Origin: JBFWWW01 sp050245975
GTDB taxonomy: Bacteria; Pseudomonadota; Alphaproteobacteria; Rhizobiales; Hyphomicrobiaceae
NCBI GenBank assembly: GCA_050245975.1
Contig: JBFWWW010000006.1
Span: forward strand, 1 to 43,534
Length of the DNA stretch: 43,534 nt
Reading direction: 5' to 3'
Every line of letters starts with the position of its first letter. The first letter of the stretch is position 1. The notes beneath the pieces are model-generated. The model was not told the DNA's origin. It did not search any database and worked only from the letters and a program-made list of their open reading frames with translations. Below, one piece after another: positions 19,974 through 28,736 of the stretch. The translations under genes and the position numbers were made by a program.

Positions 19974-22145
19974 ATGACGATGGACGAGCAGAGGCCAGTG
20001 TCGACCGGTGAGCCCGCGCCGCGGCGCGGGCGGGCCGGCCGGCTGTTGCGTCTCGCGCGGTGGGCGGGTGCTGCGGCGGCGATCGCGGTTGCCGTCACCG
20101 TCGGGGCGGTCCTGTCGACCTGGTCCGCCATCGGTCCGCCGCCGCTCGAACGCGCGCGCATCCTGTCCTCCGTGGTGCTCGACCGGCACGACCGGCTGCT
20201 GCGTGCGTTCACGACCGACGATGGGCGGTGGCGCCTGCCGGTGGCGGTGAAGGATGTCGATCCGCGCTATATCGCCATGCTGATCGCCTACGAGGACCGG
20301 CACTACAAGACGCACCACGGCGTCGATCCCGGCGGGCTCGCCCGCGCCGGCCTCCAGCTCGTGACGCGGGGGCGCATCGTGTCGGGCGGCTCGACCCTGA
20401 CCATGCAGGTCGCGCGCCTGCTCGACGGCGTGCACGAGCGTTCGGCGGCCGGAAAATTCCGCCAGATCGTGCGCGCCCTGCAGCTCGAGCGGAAGCTGAC
20501 GAAGACGGAGATCCTGCATCTCTACCTGTTGCTGGCGCCGTTCGGCGGCAATCTCGAAGGCGTGCGCGCGGCGTCCCTCGCCTATTTCGGCAAGGAGCCG
20601 AAGCGGCTGTCCATCGGCGAGGCGGCGCTGCTGGTCGCCTTGCCGCAGGCGCCGGAGAGCCGTCGTCCCGACCGGTTCGCGGCGGCGGCGCGGATCGCCC
20701 GCAGCAAGGTGCTGGCGCGCGCGGTCAGCCGCGGCGTGATCAGCGCGGACGAGGCGCGCCGCGCGCGGCGCGAGCCGATCCCAACCCGGAAGTTCGCCGT
20801 CCCGATGCTGGCGCCGCACCTGTCCGTGTCCGAGGTGGGCACGGACCGGATCGGGCAGGTCCTGAGACTGACGCTCGACGGCCGCATGCAGGCGTCGCTC
20901 GAGCAGGCGGCGGCCGCGCACGTCCAGAGCCTCGGCGGCCGCCTGTCGGCGGCGCTGGTCGTGGTCGAAAACGCCAGCGGCGAGGTCCTGGCCTACGTCG
21001 GCTCGGCCGACTACCTCGACGACACGCGCTTCGGCGCCATCGACATGACGCGCGCCGTGCGGTCGCCGGGATCGACCTTGAAGCCCGTGATCTACGGCCT
21101 CGCCTTCGAGGCCGGCATGGCGCATCCGGAGACCCTGATCGAGGACCGGCCGGCGCGCTTCGGCACCTACACGCCGAAGAACTTCGACCGCGGATGGCAC
21201 GGCTCCGTCACCGTACGCGAGGCGCTGGCGCAATCCCTCAACATCCCGGCCGTGAAGGTGCTCAATGCGGTCGGCCCGGCACGGCTGATGGCGCGCTTCC
21301 AGCAGGTGGGCCTGCAGCCGGAGCTCCCGGACGGCGCGGAGCCGTCGCTCGCCATCGCGCTCGGCGGCATCGGCGTGAAGCTCACGGACCTCGCCAGCCT
21401 CTATGTGGCGCTGGCGCGCGGCGGAACGCCTGCGCCGCTCACCTGGCGGCGCGGCGTGATGGCGGCCGCTGCGCAGGTGCGCGCACGAGGCGAGACGAAG
21501 GCTGCGAGCGCGCATCTGCTGTCGCCGGTCGCGGCCTGGTACGTCGCCGACATCCTGCGCAACGCGCCGCCGCCCGTGAACTTCAAGCCCGGCAGCATCG
21601 CCTACAAGACCGGCACGTCCTACGGCCTGCGCGACGCCTGGGCGGTCGGCTTCGACGGGCGATACACCGTCGCGGTGTGGGTCGGGCGGCCGGATGCCGC
21701 GTCGACGCCCGGCCTCAACGGCCGCGCCTCGGCCGCGCCCCTCCTGTTCGATGCCTTCCAGCGCATCGGCGCGCGCCGCGTGCCGCTGCTGGCGGCGCCG
21801 AGCGGCGTCCTGCGCGTGTCGGGCAGCGAACTCCCGCCGCCGCTCAAGCGCTTCCGTGACGGCGAGGACCCGCACCCGGAGAGCGGTTTCATCGAGGCGC
21901 CGGTGCAGATCGCGTTCCCGCCCGACCGGTCGGAAATCGAAGTCGAGCCGGAGGACGGCGGGGCCATCACGGTCAAAGCCGAGGGCGGCACGCTGCCGCT
22001 GACGTGGCTGATCGACGGCAAGCCCGCCGCCGCACCCTCGCCGCGGCGCGAGGTCGAGCTGGCGGTGCCGGAGCAGGGGTTCGTCCGGCTGACCGTCATC
22101 GATGCCAAGGGCAGGACCGACAGGGTTTCGGTGCGCGTCCGCTAG
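19974..22145 (+). CDS. pbpC: Penicillin-binding protein 1C
   Basis: Bifunctional peptidoglycan synthase of about 723 residues. An N-terminal Arg-rich tail and one membrane helix (about 30-50) precede the glycosyltransferase-51 domain, with catalytic Glu107 in EDRHYKTHHGVD and GGSTLTMQ (138-145). The transpeptidase domain has the S-x-x-K nucleophile (Ser367, Lys370 in GSTLKP), S-x-N as SLN (421-423) and KTGT (545-548). The C-terminal Ig-like domain (about 640-723) is the PBP1C-specific BiPBP_C type. All catalytic residues are present. Start is uncertain: GTG 19965, ATG 19974 and ATG 19980 are all possible, none with a strong Shine-Dalgarno. Close spacing after the alpha-2-macroglobulin gene implies one operon. 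Confidence 0.93.
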   Translation: MTMDEQRPVSTGEPAPRRGRAGRLLRLARWAGAAAAIAVAVTVGAVLSTWSAIGPPPLERARILSSVVLDRHDRLLRAFTTDDGRWRLPVAVKDVDPRYIAMLIAYEDRHYKTHHGVDPGGLARAGLQLVTRGRIVSGGSTLTMQVARLLDGVHERSAAGKFRQIVRALQLERKLTKTEILHLYLLLAPFGGNLEGVRAASLAYFGKEPKRLSIGEAALLVALPQAPESRRPDRFAAAARIARSKVLARAVSRGVISADEARRARREPIPTRKFAVPMLAPHLSVSEVGTDRIGQVLRLTLDGRMQASLEQAAAAHVQSLGGRLSAALVVVENASGEVLAYVGSADYLDDTRFGAIDMTRAVRSPGSTLKPVIYGLAFEAGMAHPETLIEDRPARFGTYTPKNFDRGWHGSVTVREALAQSLNIPAVKVLNAVGPARLMARFQQVGLQPELPDGAEPSLAIALGGIGVKLTDLASLYVALARGGTPAPLTWRRGVMAAAAQVRARGETKAASAHLLSPVAAWYVADILRNAPPPVNFKPGSIAYKTGTSYGLRDAWAVGFDGRYTVAVWVGRPDAASTPGLNGRASAAPLLFDAFQRIGARRVPLLAAPSGVLRVSGSELPPPLKRFRDGEDPHPESGFIEAPVQIAFPPDRSEIEVEPEDGGAITVKAEGGTLPLTWLIDGKPAAAPSPRREVELAVPEQGFVRLTVIDAKGRTDRVSVRVR

Positions 22146-22222
22146 CCTGCGGCGGCCTTGCCGTCAGTCCGCCCAAATGCGGCGGCAACCATTCGGCTGG
22201 GCCTGTGGGCCGGGGGTTCACC

Positions 22223-23314
22223 ATGACGCTGGGCAGCATGCGCCGCTGCATTGGATCCGCGTCGTACCGCACCGTGATCGCGGGCGTGATCCTGTGCCTG
22301 CTCGCATCGTGCAAGGGCAACGAGAATTCCACCCTGCCGTCGCTGCAGGCGAAGCTCGACGGCGCATCGGTGTCCGGCCTGTCGTCGGGCGCCTACATGG
22401 CCGGGCAGTTCCAGATCGCGTATTCGAGCATCGTGTCGGGCGCCGCGCTGATCGCCGGCGGACCTTATGCCTGCGCGGAGAACGTGTTCGCCGACGCCCT
22501 TCCCGGCCCCGGCGGCGCCTTCCTCAATCTTTCCAAGGCGATGAACGGGTGCATGCTGAACGCCATCCCGTCCTGGCCCGATCCGGCGCGGCTTGCCGAA
22601 CGCGTGCATCAGCTCGAGACGGCCGGGCGCATCGATCCCGCAGAGGGGCTCAAGGCCGACCGCATCTACCTGTTCTCGGGGACCAAGGACAAGACGGTGG
22701 TGCGCGCCATCGTCGACTCCGCCGCAACCCTCTACCGGGACCTCGGCGTGCCGGAGGACAACATCAAGCTCGTCTCCGACATCCCCGCCGGGCACGCGTT
22801 CGTCACGGCCGGTACCGGCGCGAGCTGCGGCCGCACGGAAGCGCCCTACATCGTCGATTGCGGCTATGACCAGGCCGCGGCGCTCCTCACTCATATCTAC
22901 GGCAGCGTGGCCCCGGCCTCGTCGCGGCCCGAAGGCGAGTTCCTGCTTTTCGACCAGCGCGAATTCACGCGCGGCCTCGATGACGCGGGGCTCGACGACG
23001 TCGGCGTGGCCTACATCCCTCCGGGCTGCCGCAACGCGCCCGGCTGCCGGGTGCACGTGGCATTCCATGGCTGCGCGCAGAACCGCGCGGCGGTGTCCGA
23101 CGCGTTCATCCGCGCCACGGGCTTTGCGCGCCTGGCGGATACGAACCGGCTCATCGTTCTCTTTCCGCAGGTCAAGAAGAGCACCGTCAATCCCCAGGCC
23201 TGCTGGGACTGGTGGGGGTATACGGGCCGCGATTACCTGACACGCAACGGGCCGCAGATCGTGGCCGTGAAGCGGATGCTCGACCGGCTGGCCGGACGCA
23301 CGCCGGCGTCGTGA
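22223..23314 (+). CDS. PHB-depolymerase-like esterase, probable lipoprotein
   Basis: A 363-residue alpha/beta hydrolase. The lipase box is GLSSG with Ser55; Asp156 (GTKDKTV) and His191 (AGHAF) fit the triad. The oxyanion segment FHGCAQ (281-286) lies C-terminal to the lipase box, the circularly permuted order of type 2 polyhydroxybutyrate depolymerase domains. The N-terminus MRRCIG...VILCLLASC has lipobox LASC with Cys30, so it is likely an outer-membrane or periplasmic lipoprotein. Many paired Cys suggest disulfides. No separate PHB-binding domain is visible, so short-chain esters may be the real substrate. GGGGG lies seven bases before ATG 22223; ATG 22238 is an alternative. It follows pbpC by 77 bp on the same strand and converges on a LysR gene. 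Confidence 0.8.
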   Translation: MTLGSMRRCIGSASYRTVIAGVILCLLASCKGNENSTLPSLQAKLDGASVSGLSSGAYMAGQFQIAYSSIVSGAALIAGGPYACAENVFADALPGPGGAFLNLSKAMNGCMLNAIPSWPDPARLAERVHQLETAGRIDPAEGLKADRIYLFSGTKDKTVVRAIVDSAATLYRDLGVPEDNIKLVSDIPAGHAFVTAGTGASCGRTEAPYIVDCGYDQAAALLTHIYGSVAPASSRPEGEFLLFDQREFTRGLDDAGLDDVGVAYIPPGCRNAPGCRVHVAFHGCAQNRAAVSDAFIRATGFARLADTNRLIVLFPQVKKSTVNPQACWDWWGYTGRDYLTRNGPQIVAVKRMLDRLAGRTPAS

Positions 23315-23323
23315 GGCGCGGGA

Positions 23324-24289
23324 TCAGGTCGACGGGAAGGCGATGCGGGGGTTGGCGCCGTTGGCGAGCGCCATCTTGTCCGACGCGACGAACGGCTCGA
23401 CGCCGTGATCGCGGACGTCCCGGAACCAGTCGGCCAGATAATCGAGCAGCACGCGCAGGCGGGGCAGGACGTGCTTGGCGCTGGGATACAGCGCCCAGAT
23501 GGCGGCGTTGCTGGTGATGGAATAGTCCGGCAGGAGCTGGACCAGCGCGCCCGAACGCAGCTCGGGCAGGATCTGCAGCTCCGACGTGCGGATCACGCCG
23601 CTGCCGTCGATGGCGGACCGCAGCAGGAAGTCGGCGTTGTTCGACCGGAGGCGGCTGTTGACGCGGACGCTGCACTCCTTGCCGCCCTTGGAGAAGGTCC
23701 AGGCCCAGGTGTCGCCGAGCGCGAGGCAGTCGTGCGCGGTGAGGTCGGTGGGAAGCTTGGGCATCTCATGGGTGGCGAGATAGCTAGGGGCGGCGGCGAT
23801 GACATGCCTGTCGGGGGCCAGCCGTTTCGCGATCAGGGTCGAGTCCGACAGGGTCCCGGAGCGGATGGCGACGTCGTAGCCGTCTTCCTGCAGGTTCACA
23901 TTGCGGTCGGACAGGTCGATCTGGACCTCGATCTCCGGATAGGCGGCCATGAACCCGCCGATCGCCGGGGCAATGTAGCGGCGGCCGAAACCGGCGGGGG
24001 CCGCGATTCTCAGGCGTCCCTTGGGTTTGCCGATGCGGTCGGCGACGGAGGCGCGCGCGGCCTCGAGCTCGGCCAGGATGCGCTCGACGTGCTGCAGGAA
24101 GGCCGCGCCCTCCTCCGTGATGCGGATGCTGCGCGTCGTCCGGTCGAAAAGACGAACCGAGAGCTCGTCCTCAAGTGCCTGCAATCGCTTTGAAATGGTG
24201 CCGGGCGTCAGGCCCAGCTCGGTTCCGACCGCCGAAAGATTTTGCACCGCAGCAACACGGGCAAAGATCAGCATGTCCTGGATGTCCAT
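23324..24289 (-). CDS. LysR-family transcriptional regulator
   Basis: A 321-residue LysR-type regulator: N-terminal winged helix-turn-helix (MDIQDMLIFARVAAVQNLSAVGTELGLTPGTISKRLQALEDELSVRLFDR) and a C-terminal periplasmic-binding-like effector domain (from about residue 90, GRLRIAAPAGFGRRYIAP). The sequence is closest in style to the DmlR/CrgA-like subgroup. Target genes and effector are unknown; it stands tail to tail with the esterase gene (9 bp apart), which is not the usual divergent arrangement. ATG 24289 is chosen because it begins the conserved domain and has GGGGG upstream. Confidence 0.9.
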   Translation of the reverse strand: MDIQDMLIFARVAAVQNLSAVGTELGLTPGTISKRLQALEDELSVRLFDRTTRSIRITEEGAAFLQHVERILAELEAARASVADRIGKPKGRLRIAAPAGFGRRYIAPAIGGFMAAYPEIEVQIDLSDRNVNLQEDGYDVAIRSGTLSDSTLIAKRLAPDRHVIAAAPSYLATHEMPKLPTDLTAHDCLALGDTWAWTFSKGGKECSVRVNSRLRSNNADFLLRSAIDGSGVIRTSELQILPELRSGALVQLLPDYSITSNAAIWALYPSAKHVLPRLRVLLDYLADWFRDVRDHGVEPFVASDKMALANGANPRIAFPST

Positions 24290-24389
24290 TCCAAAACCCC
24301 CGAAAGACCTTGCCGGTATGATCCCAATTTCGTCCTGCCGGGTCGGACTACGGCTGGACAGCCGGGCAGGTATGCGTAGATCGCGCCGG

Positions 24390-24418
24390 ACTTTAGCGAC
24401 GAACAAGATGCAATTCAA
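24390..24418 (-). promoter_or_regulatory. Candidate promoter of the LysR gene
   Basis: On the minus strand TTGAAT (24413-24418) and TAAAGT (24390-24395) are separated by exactly 17 bp, close to the sigma-70 pattern. It would give a leader of about 95 bases before ATG 24289. Confidence 0.4.
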
Positions 24419-24493
24419 TTCTTGCTGAACAAGGCCCCGGGAGCCGGGCGGCCCCTGGCGGGGCGCGGGCCCGCCGCGCTTTCAGGCGCCTGC

Positions 24494-27049
24494 CTAAAAT
24501 CGCTTCAAAAGGCGCTCGATATAGTCGAGCTCCAGTGCCGGCCGTGTCGGCTCGCCGAGCCGCTTGCGCAGCTCCTCAAGGATCTCGCGGGCCCGCTGGA
24601 TGTCGATCTGGTCGGGGACCTTGACCCCGACGCCCGGGTCGCGGCCGTCGGTGGACTGGGGCGGACGCCCCATGGGGTCGAGCTCGTTCGTGGTGCCGCT
24701 CATGCCGTACTGAGAGGGCATCTGGCGCAGCATCTGCTCGGCCATGTTGCGTGCGCCCTGCCGCAGCTGGTCGAGCGCGCGCGCCTGCTCGTCGGCGGCG
24801 TCGCCGAGGTTGCCGTCGCGCAAGGCCCGCTCGGCGCGCTCCATGGCCTCCGCCGCGCCGCCGAACTGGCCGGGAGACTGCATGCCGAACTGCTGCATGC
24901 CCTGCTGGAGACGATCGAGCATCTCGCGCAGCTGGCCCTGACGATCGCCGAGCTGGTTGCCCGAACCGGGCTGCTGGCCTTGCCCCTGGCCTCTCTGTCC
25001 TTGCTGACCCTGCTGGCCGCGCTGTCCCTGCTGGCCCTGGCGGCCGTTTCCGTTCTGGCGGTTCTGCGCGTAGGTGTCGTCCATCAGCTGCTGCTGGCGG
25101 CCGATGAGATTGCCGAACTCGTCCATCATCTGGCCGAAGCGCTGGCTCTGGCCGCGATCGGCCATGCGGCCCGACTGCAGGCGGTCGAGCAGATCGCGCA
25201 GCTGGCTCAGCATCTGCTGGGCGGTGTCGCGGTTGCCGGAGCGGGCCATGTTCTCCAGGTTGCGCAGCATCTGCTCGAGGTCGCGCTGCGTCATGAACTG
25301 GTTCTGCCCCATGCCGGGCGGCATCTGCATCGGCGGCTGGTTCTGCGCCTGGCGGCTGAGCTGCTCCAGGAATTGCGCCATCGCCTGACGCAGCTCCTGC
25401 ATGAGCTTCTGGATCTCGGCGTCGGACGCGCCCTCCTCGAGCGCCTTCGACAGGCGGTCCTGGGCCTGACGCAGCGCGCGCTCGGCATCGCTCAGATCGC
25501 CATCCTCGATGCGCAGCGCGACATTCCAGAGCTGGGCCACCGCGCTCTTCATGGTGGCGCGCGACAGATTGCGCTGCAGGCGCCAATAGACGGAACGCAG
25601 GCCGAGGTAGACCTGGAGATCGTCGATGAAGCCCTCGGGCTCCATCGTCAGCGCATCGAGCGCGTTCATCACGTGCTTGCGGTTGCGGGAGTCCTCGACG
25701 AGCAGCTTGCGCTGCTCGATGACGGCGCGTGCGAGCGGCTTCTGGAACTGGCGCTCGGGCAGAACGATCTCGATCGGCTCGCTCTTGCCCACCTGGTCAG
25801 CGAGGTCGCGGGCCTGCAGCGTGAGGCGGGCGCGCAGGCCGGCCCAGGGATTGTCCCCCAGCTCGTTGAAGCTCTTGCCCTCGGCCGACTTGGGATAGGC
25901 GTGCGGCAGGCGCAGCGCCAGCACCGGCGGACGCTCGAGCGGCAGGCGCGGCCCCTTCTTGACGTCCTCGCGGCGCGCCCAGGCGGTGGCGGACCTGTCT
26001 TCCTTCGTCTCGGCGCGGCTGATGCGCGCCTCGGCGGACACGACGCCGTAGTCGTCCTCGACCTTGAAGGCGAGCTTGAGGGCGCCGCGCGGCGATTTCT
26101 CGGGGTCCTTGGTGAGGGAGATGCGCGGCGGCAGGTCGGGGATGACCCGGAACGACCACAGCGCGACCTGCGAGCCGCCGTCGCTGATCTTGATCCTGCC
26201 GCTCTCCCGCAGGTCCAGCCGGATCTCCTGCACGTCGCCGGGCTTTGCAGGCGCGGAGGCCGCAACGTGGCGCGCCTCGCCGGCGACCGGCGTCATGTCG
26301 AGAGCGAGTGCGCCTTCGCCGCCGTGGCGCACGATGAGGAGGCTGCGCTCCGGCACCTCGATGGCGCCGTCGGGGCCGACGGCCTCCGTGTTGACGGCTC
26401 CGCGCGCGCCGTCGGCGAGCATCAGCGGCGGCCGGCCGGTATAGGCCGGCGGCGTCACCCAGGCGTCGAGGCGCACATCGGGGACGCCGGCCGCCGGGCC
26501 CAGCCGGAAGGCCGCGCGCAGCCGGTCGGAGGCGCTGTCGCCAACGACGATCAGCAACACGACCGCGCTGAGCAGCAGCAGGCCGCGCAGGGCGAACGGG
26601 TCGAAGCGGTCCGCACGCGGCTGCGGATGGCCGACGCGCAGCTTCGCCAGCATGGCGGACAGGCGGGCGCGGTGGGCACGCCAGAGGGCAGCGGTGGCGT
26701 CGTTGTCGGCGCCGAGCGTGAGCGTGTCCTCGTAAGCCGAAGCCGGCCGATGGGTGACGCCCGAACGCAATTCGAGGCGGCGGATCGCGGCATCGCGCGA
26801 GGGCCACCGCACGCGCGCCACCGAGATGAGACAGACGAGGAAGCCGAGGCCGAAGAGACCGAGGACGACGCGGTGCGCCACCGGCGGCAGCGCGGGCCAG
26901 AGACCCGCAAGCGACACGACGATGAACAGGACCGCGAGCCCGATGCCGAACCACAACCGCGGCCACATGGCCTCGAACAGCAGGGCGCAGCGGCTCAGGC
27001 GGACCTTATGTTCAAAACCGCGCTGGGCGGGTGTCTGATCCATGACCAT
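24494..27049 (-). CDS. TIGR02302/DUF4175-type membrane protein
   Basis: An 851-residue protein of a family typical of Hyphomicrobiales (TIGR02302, DUF4175); function not established. Two hydrophobic hairpins near the N-terminus (about 25-80) and a third membrane segment (about 155-170) anchor it, followed by a beta-rich region with DAWVTPPAYTGRPPLML and then long amphipathic helices. Residues about 664-700 are almost only Gln, Gly and Arg (repeats of GQQGQRG), probably disordered, followed by helical, coiled-coil-like sequence. The start is ATG 27049 or 27043; neither has a strong Shine-Dalgarno. It lies 144 bp downstream of lysA on the same strand and may be partly co-transcribed. Confidence 0.85.
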   Translation of the reverse strand: MVMDQTPAQRGFEHKVRLSRCALLFEAMWPRLWFGIGLAVLFIVVSLAGLWPALPPVAHRVVLGLFGLGFLVCLISVARVRWPSRDAAIRRLELRSGVTHRPASAYEDTLTLGADNDATAALWRAHRARLSAMLAKLRVGHPQPRADRFDPFALRGLLLLSAVVLLIVVGDSASDRLRAAFRLGPAAGVPDVRLDAWVTPPAYTGRPPLMLADGARGAVNTEAVGPDGAIEVPERSLLIVRHGGEGALALDMTPVAGEARHVAASAPAKPGDVQEIRLDLRESGRIKISDGGSQVALWSFRVIPDLPPRISLTKDPEKSPRGALKLAFKVEDDYGVVSAEARISRAETKEDRSATAWARREDVKKGPRLPLERPPVLALRLPHAYPKSAEGKSFNELGDNPWAGLRARLTLQARDLADQVGKSEPIEIVLPERQFQKPLARAVIEQRKLLVEDSRNRKHVMNALDALTMEPEGFIDDLQVYLGLRSVYWRLQRNLSRATMKSAVAQLWNVALRIEDGDLSDAERALRQAQDRLSKALEEGASDAEIQKLMQELRQAMAQFLEQLSRQAQNQPPMQMPPGMGQNQFMTQRDLEQMLRNLENMARSGNRDTAQQMLSQLRDLLDRLQSGRMADRGQSQRFGQMMDEFGNLIGRQQQLMDDTYAQNRQNGNGRQGQQGQRGQQGQQGQRGQGQGQQPGSGNQLGDRQGQLREMLDRLQQGMQQFGMQSPGQFGGAAEAMERAERALRDGNLGDAADEQARALDQLRQGARNMAEQMLRQMPSQYGMSGTTNELDPMGRPPQSTDGRDPGVGVKVPDQIDIQRAREILEELRKRLGEPTRPALELDYIERLLKRF

Positions 27050-27193
27050 ACTTTAGCATGCGGGCGATCGGGCGCTGCAAGAACAATAGCCTTTTGTTCA
27101 GGAGCGCCGGTTCAAAGGGTTGTGTCCCAACCGTTTGTTCAAGAAAAGTTCACGCGAATTGCGGCGTGAGAGCGGCCCGGATGTGGCGCGGGC

Positions 27194-28465
27194 TCAATTC
27201 GCGGCAAGCCAGTCGGGAACCGTGTCGAGCGCGATCAGGCTTTCGAAGCTGGGCCGCGGCCGCACCACGGCGTAGCGGTCGCCCGAGACCAGCACCTCCG
27301 GCACCAGCAGGCGGCTGTTGTAGGTGGACGACATCACCGCGCCGTAGGCGCCGGCCGTCATCACCGCCACCAGGTCGCCGTCCTCGAGCGGCGGCAGAGC
27401 GCGGCCGAGAGCCAGGTAGTCGCCGGTTTCGCAGACCGGTCCTACGACGTCCTGGACGATCGTGGGGCGGGCCGCGCGCGCTTCCTCGACGGGCCAGATG
27501 TCGTGGTAGGCCTCGTAGAGCGTCGGGCGGATGAGATCGTTCATGGCCGCGTCGACGATCATGAAGGTCTTTTCGCCGCGCTTGGTGCGGATGACGCGCG
27601 CAACGAGAACGCCGGCATTGGCAACGATCATGCGCCCCGGCTCGAGCACGATGCCGAGCCCGAGATCGCCGACCTGCTCGCGCACGACCGCAGCGTACTC
27701 GTCGGGATGCGGCGGGACGTCGTTGCTGCCGCGGTAGGGGACGCCGAGGCCGCCGCCGAGATCGAGGTGATGCACCGCGATGCCGTCCCTGCGCAGGTCG
27801 AGCGTCAGCTCGCGCATGAGCCGGAACGCATGCCGGAAGGGCGCCAGGTCCGTGATCTGGCTGCCGATGTGCATATGGATGCCGGAGACGGCAATGCCCG
27901 CAAGCCGGCTCGCCTCCGCATAGAGGCGCCGCGCGTCCGCGAACGGAACGCCGAACTTGTTCTCGGCCTTGCCGGTGGAGATCTTCGCGTGCGTTTTGGC
28001 ATCGACGTCGGGATTGACGCGGATGGCCACCTGCGCGACGCGGTTCATGCCGCTCGCCACCCGGCTCAGGGCGTGCAGCTCGGGCTCGCTTTCGACGTTG
28101 AAGCCGCGAATGCCTTCCGCGAGCGCGTAGGCCATCTCGCCGTCGGTCTTGCCGACACCGGCGAAAATGATCCTGTCGGCCGGGACGCCCGCGGCGCGCG
28201 CGCGGCGCAGCTCGCCTTCCGAAACCACGTCCATCCCGGCGCCGAGGCGTGCCATCGTGGCGAGCACGGCCTGATTGGAGTTGGCCTTGATCGCGAAGCA
28301 GATGAGAGCGTCGAGGCCATGAAAGGCCTGGGCGAGGACGCGGTAGTGCCGCTCCAGCGTCGCGGTCGAGTAGCAGTAGAAGGGGGTGCCGACGTCCGCG
28401 GCGATGGCCGCAAGGCTCACGCCCTCGGCATGGAGCACGCCTGCCCGGTAGCTGAAGTGGTGCAT
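27194..28465 (-). CDS. lysA: Diaminopimelate decarboxylase
   Basis: PLP enzyme for the last step of lysine synthesis (meso-diaminopimelate to L-lysine). The 423-residue product has the PLP lysine Lys60 in CFAIKANSN, HMHIGSQI, the phosphate-binding GGGLGVPY, EPGR, and GPVCETGD with the active-site Cys345 given by the partner subunit. ATG 28465 has GGAG five bases upstream. It forms an argH-lptM-lysA transcription unit, 10 bp after lptM. Confidence 0.97.
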   Translation of the reverse strand: MHHFSYRAGVLHAEGVSLAAIAADVGTPFYCYSTATLERHYRVLAQAFHGLDALICFAIKANSNQAVLATMARLGAGMDVVSEGELRRARAAGVPADRIIFAGVGKTDGEMAYALAEGIRGFNVESEPELHALSRVASGMNRVAQVAIRVNPDVDAKTHAKISTGKAENKFGVPFADARRLYAEASRLAGIAVSGIHMHIGSQITDLAPFRHAFRLMRELTLDLRRDGIAVHHLDLGGGLGVPYRGSNDVPPHPDEYAAVVREQVGDLGLGIVLEPGRMIVANAGVLVARVIRTKRGEKTFMIVDAAMNDLIRPTLYEAYHDIWPVEEARAARPTIVQDVVGPVCETGDYLALGRALPPLEDGDLVAVMTAGAYGAVMSSTYNSRLLVPEVLVSGDRYAVVRPRPSFESLIALDTVPDWLAAN

Positions 28466-28475
28466 GCGCGCTCCG

Positions 28476-28658
28476 TCAGCGGAGCAGGCCGTCGAGGATG
28501 AACCCTTTGTGCGGCGGGGGCTCCCCCGGCTTGCCGGCTTCCGCGGCCGCCTCGGCCTTGGCACCCGGCGGCGGCTCCAGCGAGCCGCGCACGCCGCAGC
28601 CCGCCAGGCTCAGGGCCAGCGCGAGGGCGGCAATCCACATCAGCGGTCGGCTCGACAT
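28476..28658 (-). CDS. lptM: LptM-like small lipoprotein
   Basis: A 60-residue lipoprotein: signal sequence MSSRPLMWIAALALALSL, lipobox LAGC, then GVRGSLEPPP and a Pro/Ala/Glu-rich tail. The CGxRG.LE.PP pattern right after the lipid-attached Cys is that of LptM (formerly YifL), which in E. coli helps mature the LptD/LptE LPS translocon. Its place between argH and lysA is the conserved neighbourhood. ATG 28658 is chosen to give a normal signal; the frame is open back to 28697. Confidence 0.85.
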   Translation of the reverse strand: MSSRPLMWIAALALALSLAGCGVRGSLEPPPGAKAEAAAEAGKPGEPPPHKGFILDGLLR

Positions 28659-28736
28659 ACCGGAACCCAAATCACGGAACCCGTTCAATACAGCCATGGC
28701 CGGCCCCGCAGGGATCCCGGCTGCAACCCAGGACTT

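Noticed and set aside
19074..21875. Minus-strand open frame of 933 codons opposite pbpC and the alpha-2-macroglobulin 3' end
   Set aside because: Same mirror effect; low-complexity basic product and no start signal.
24422..27169. Plus-strand open frame of 915 codons opposite the TIGR02302-type gene
   Set aside because: Leu/Ala/His-rich antisense of the Gln-rich helices; the minus-strand protein is the recognised family member.
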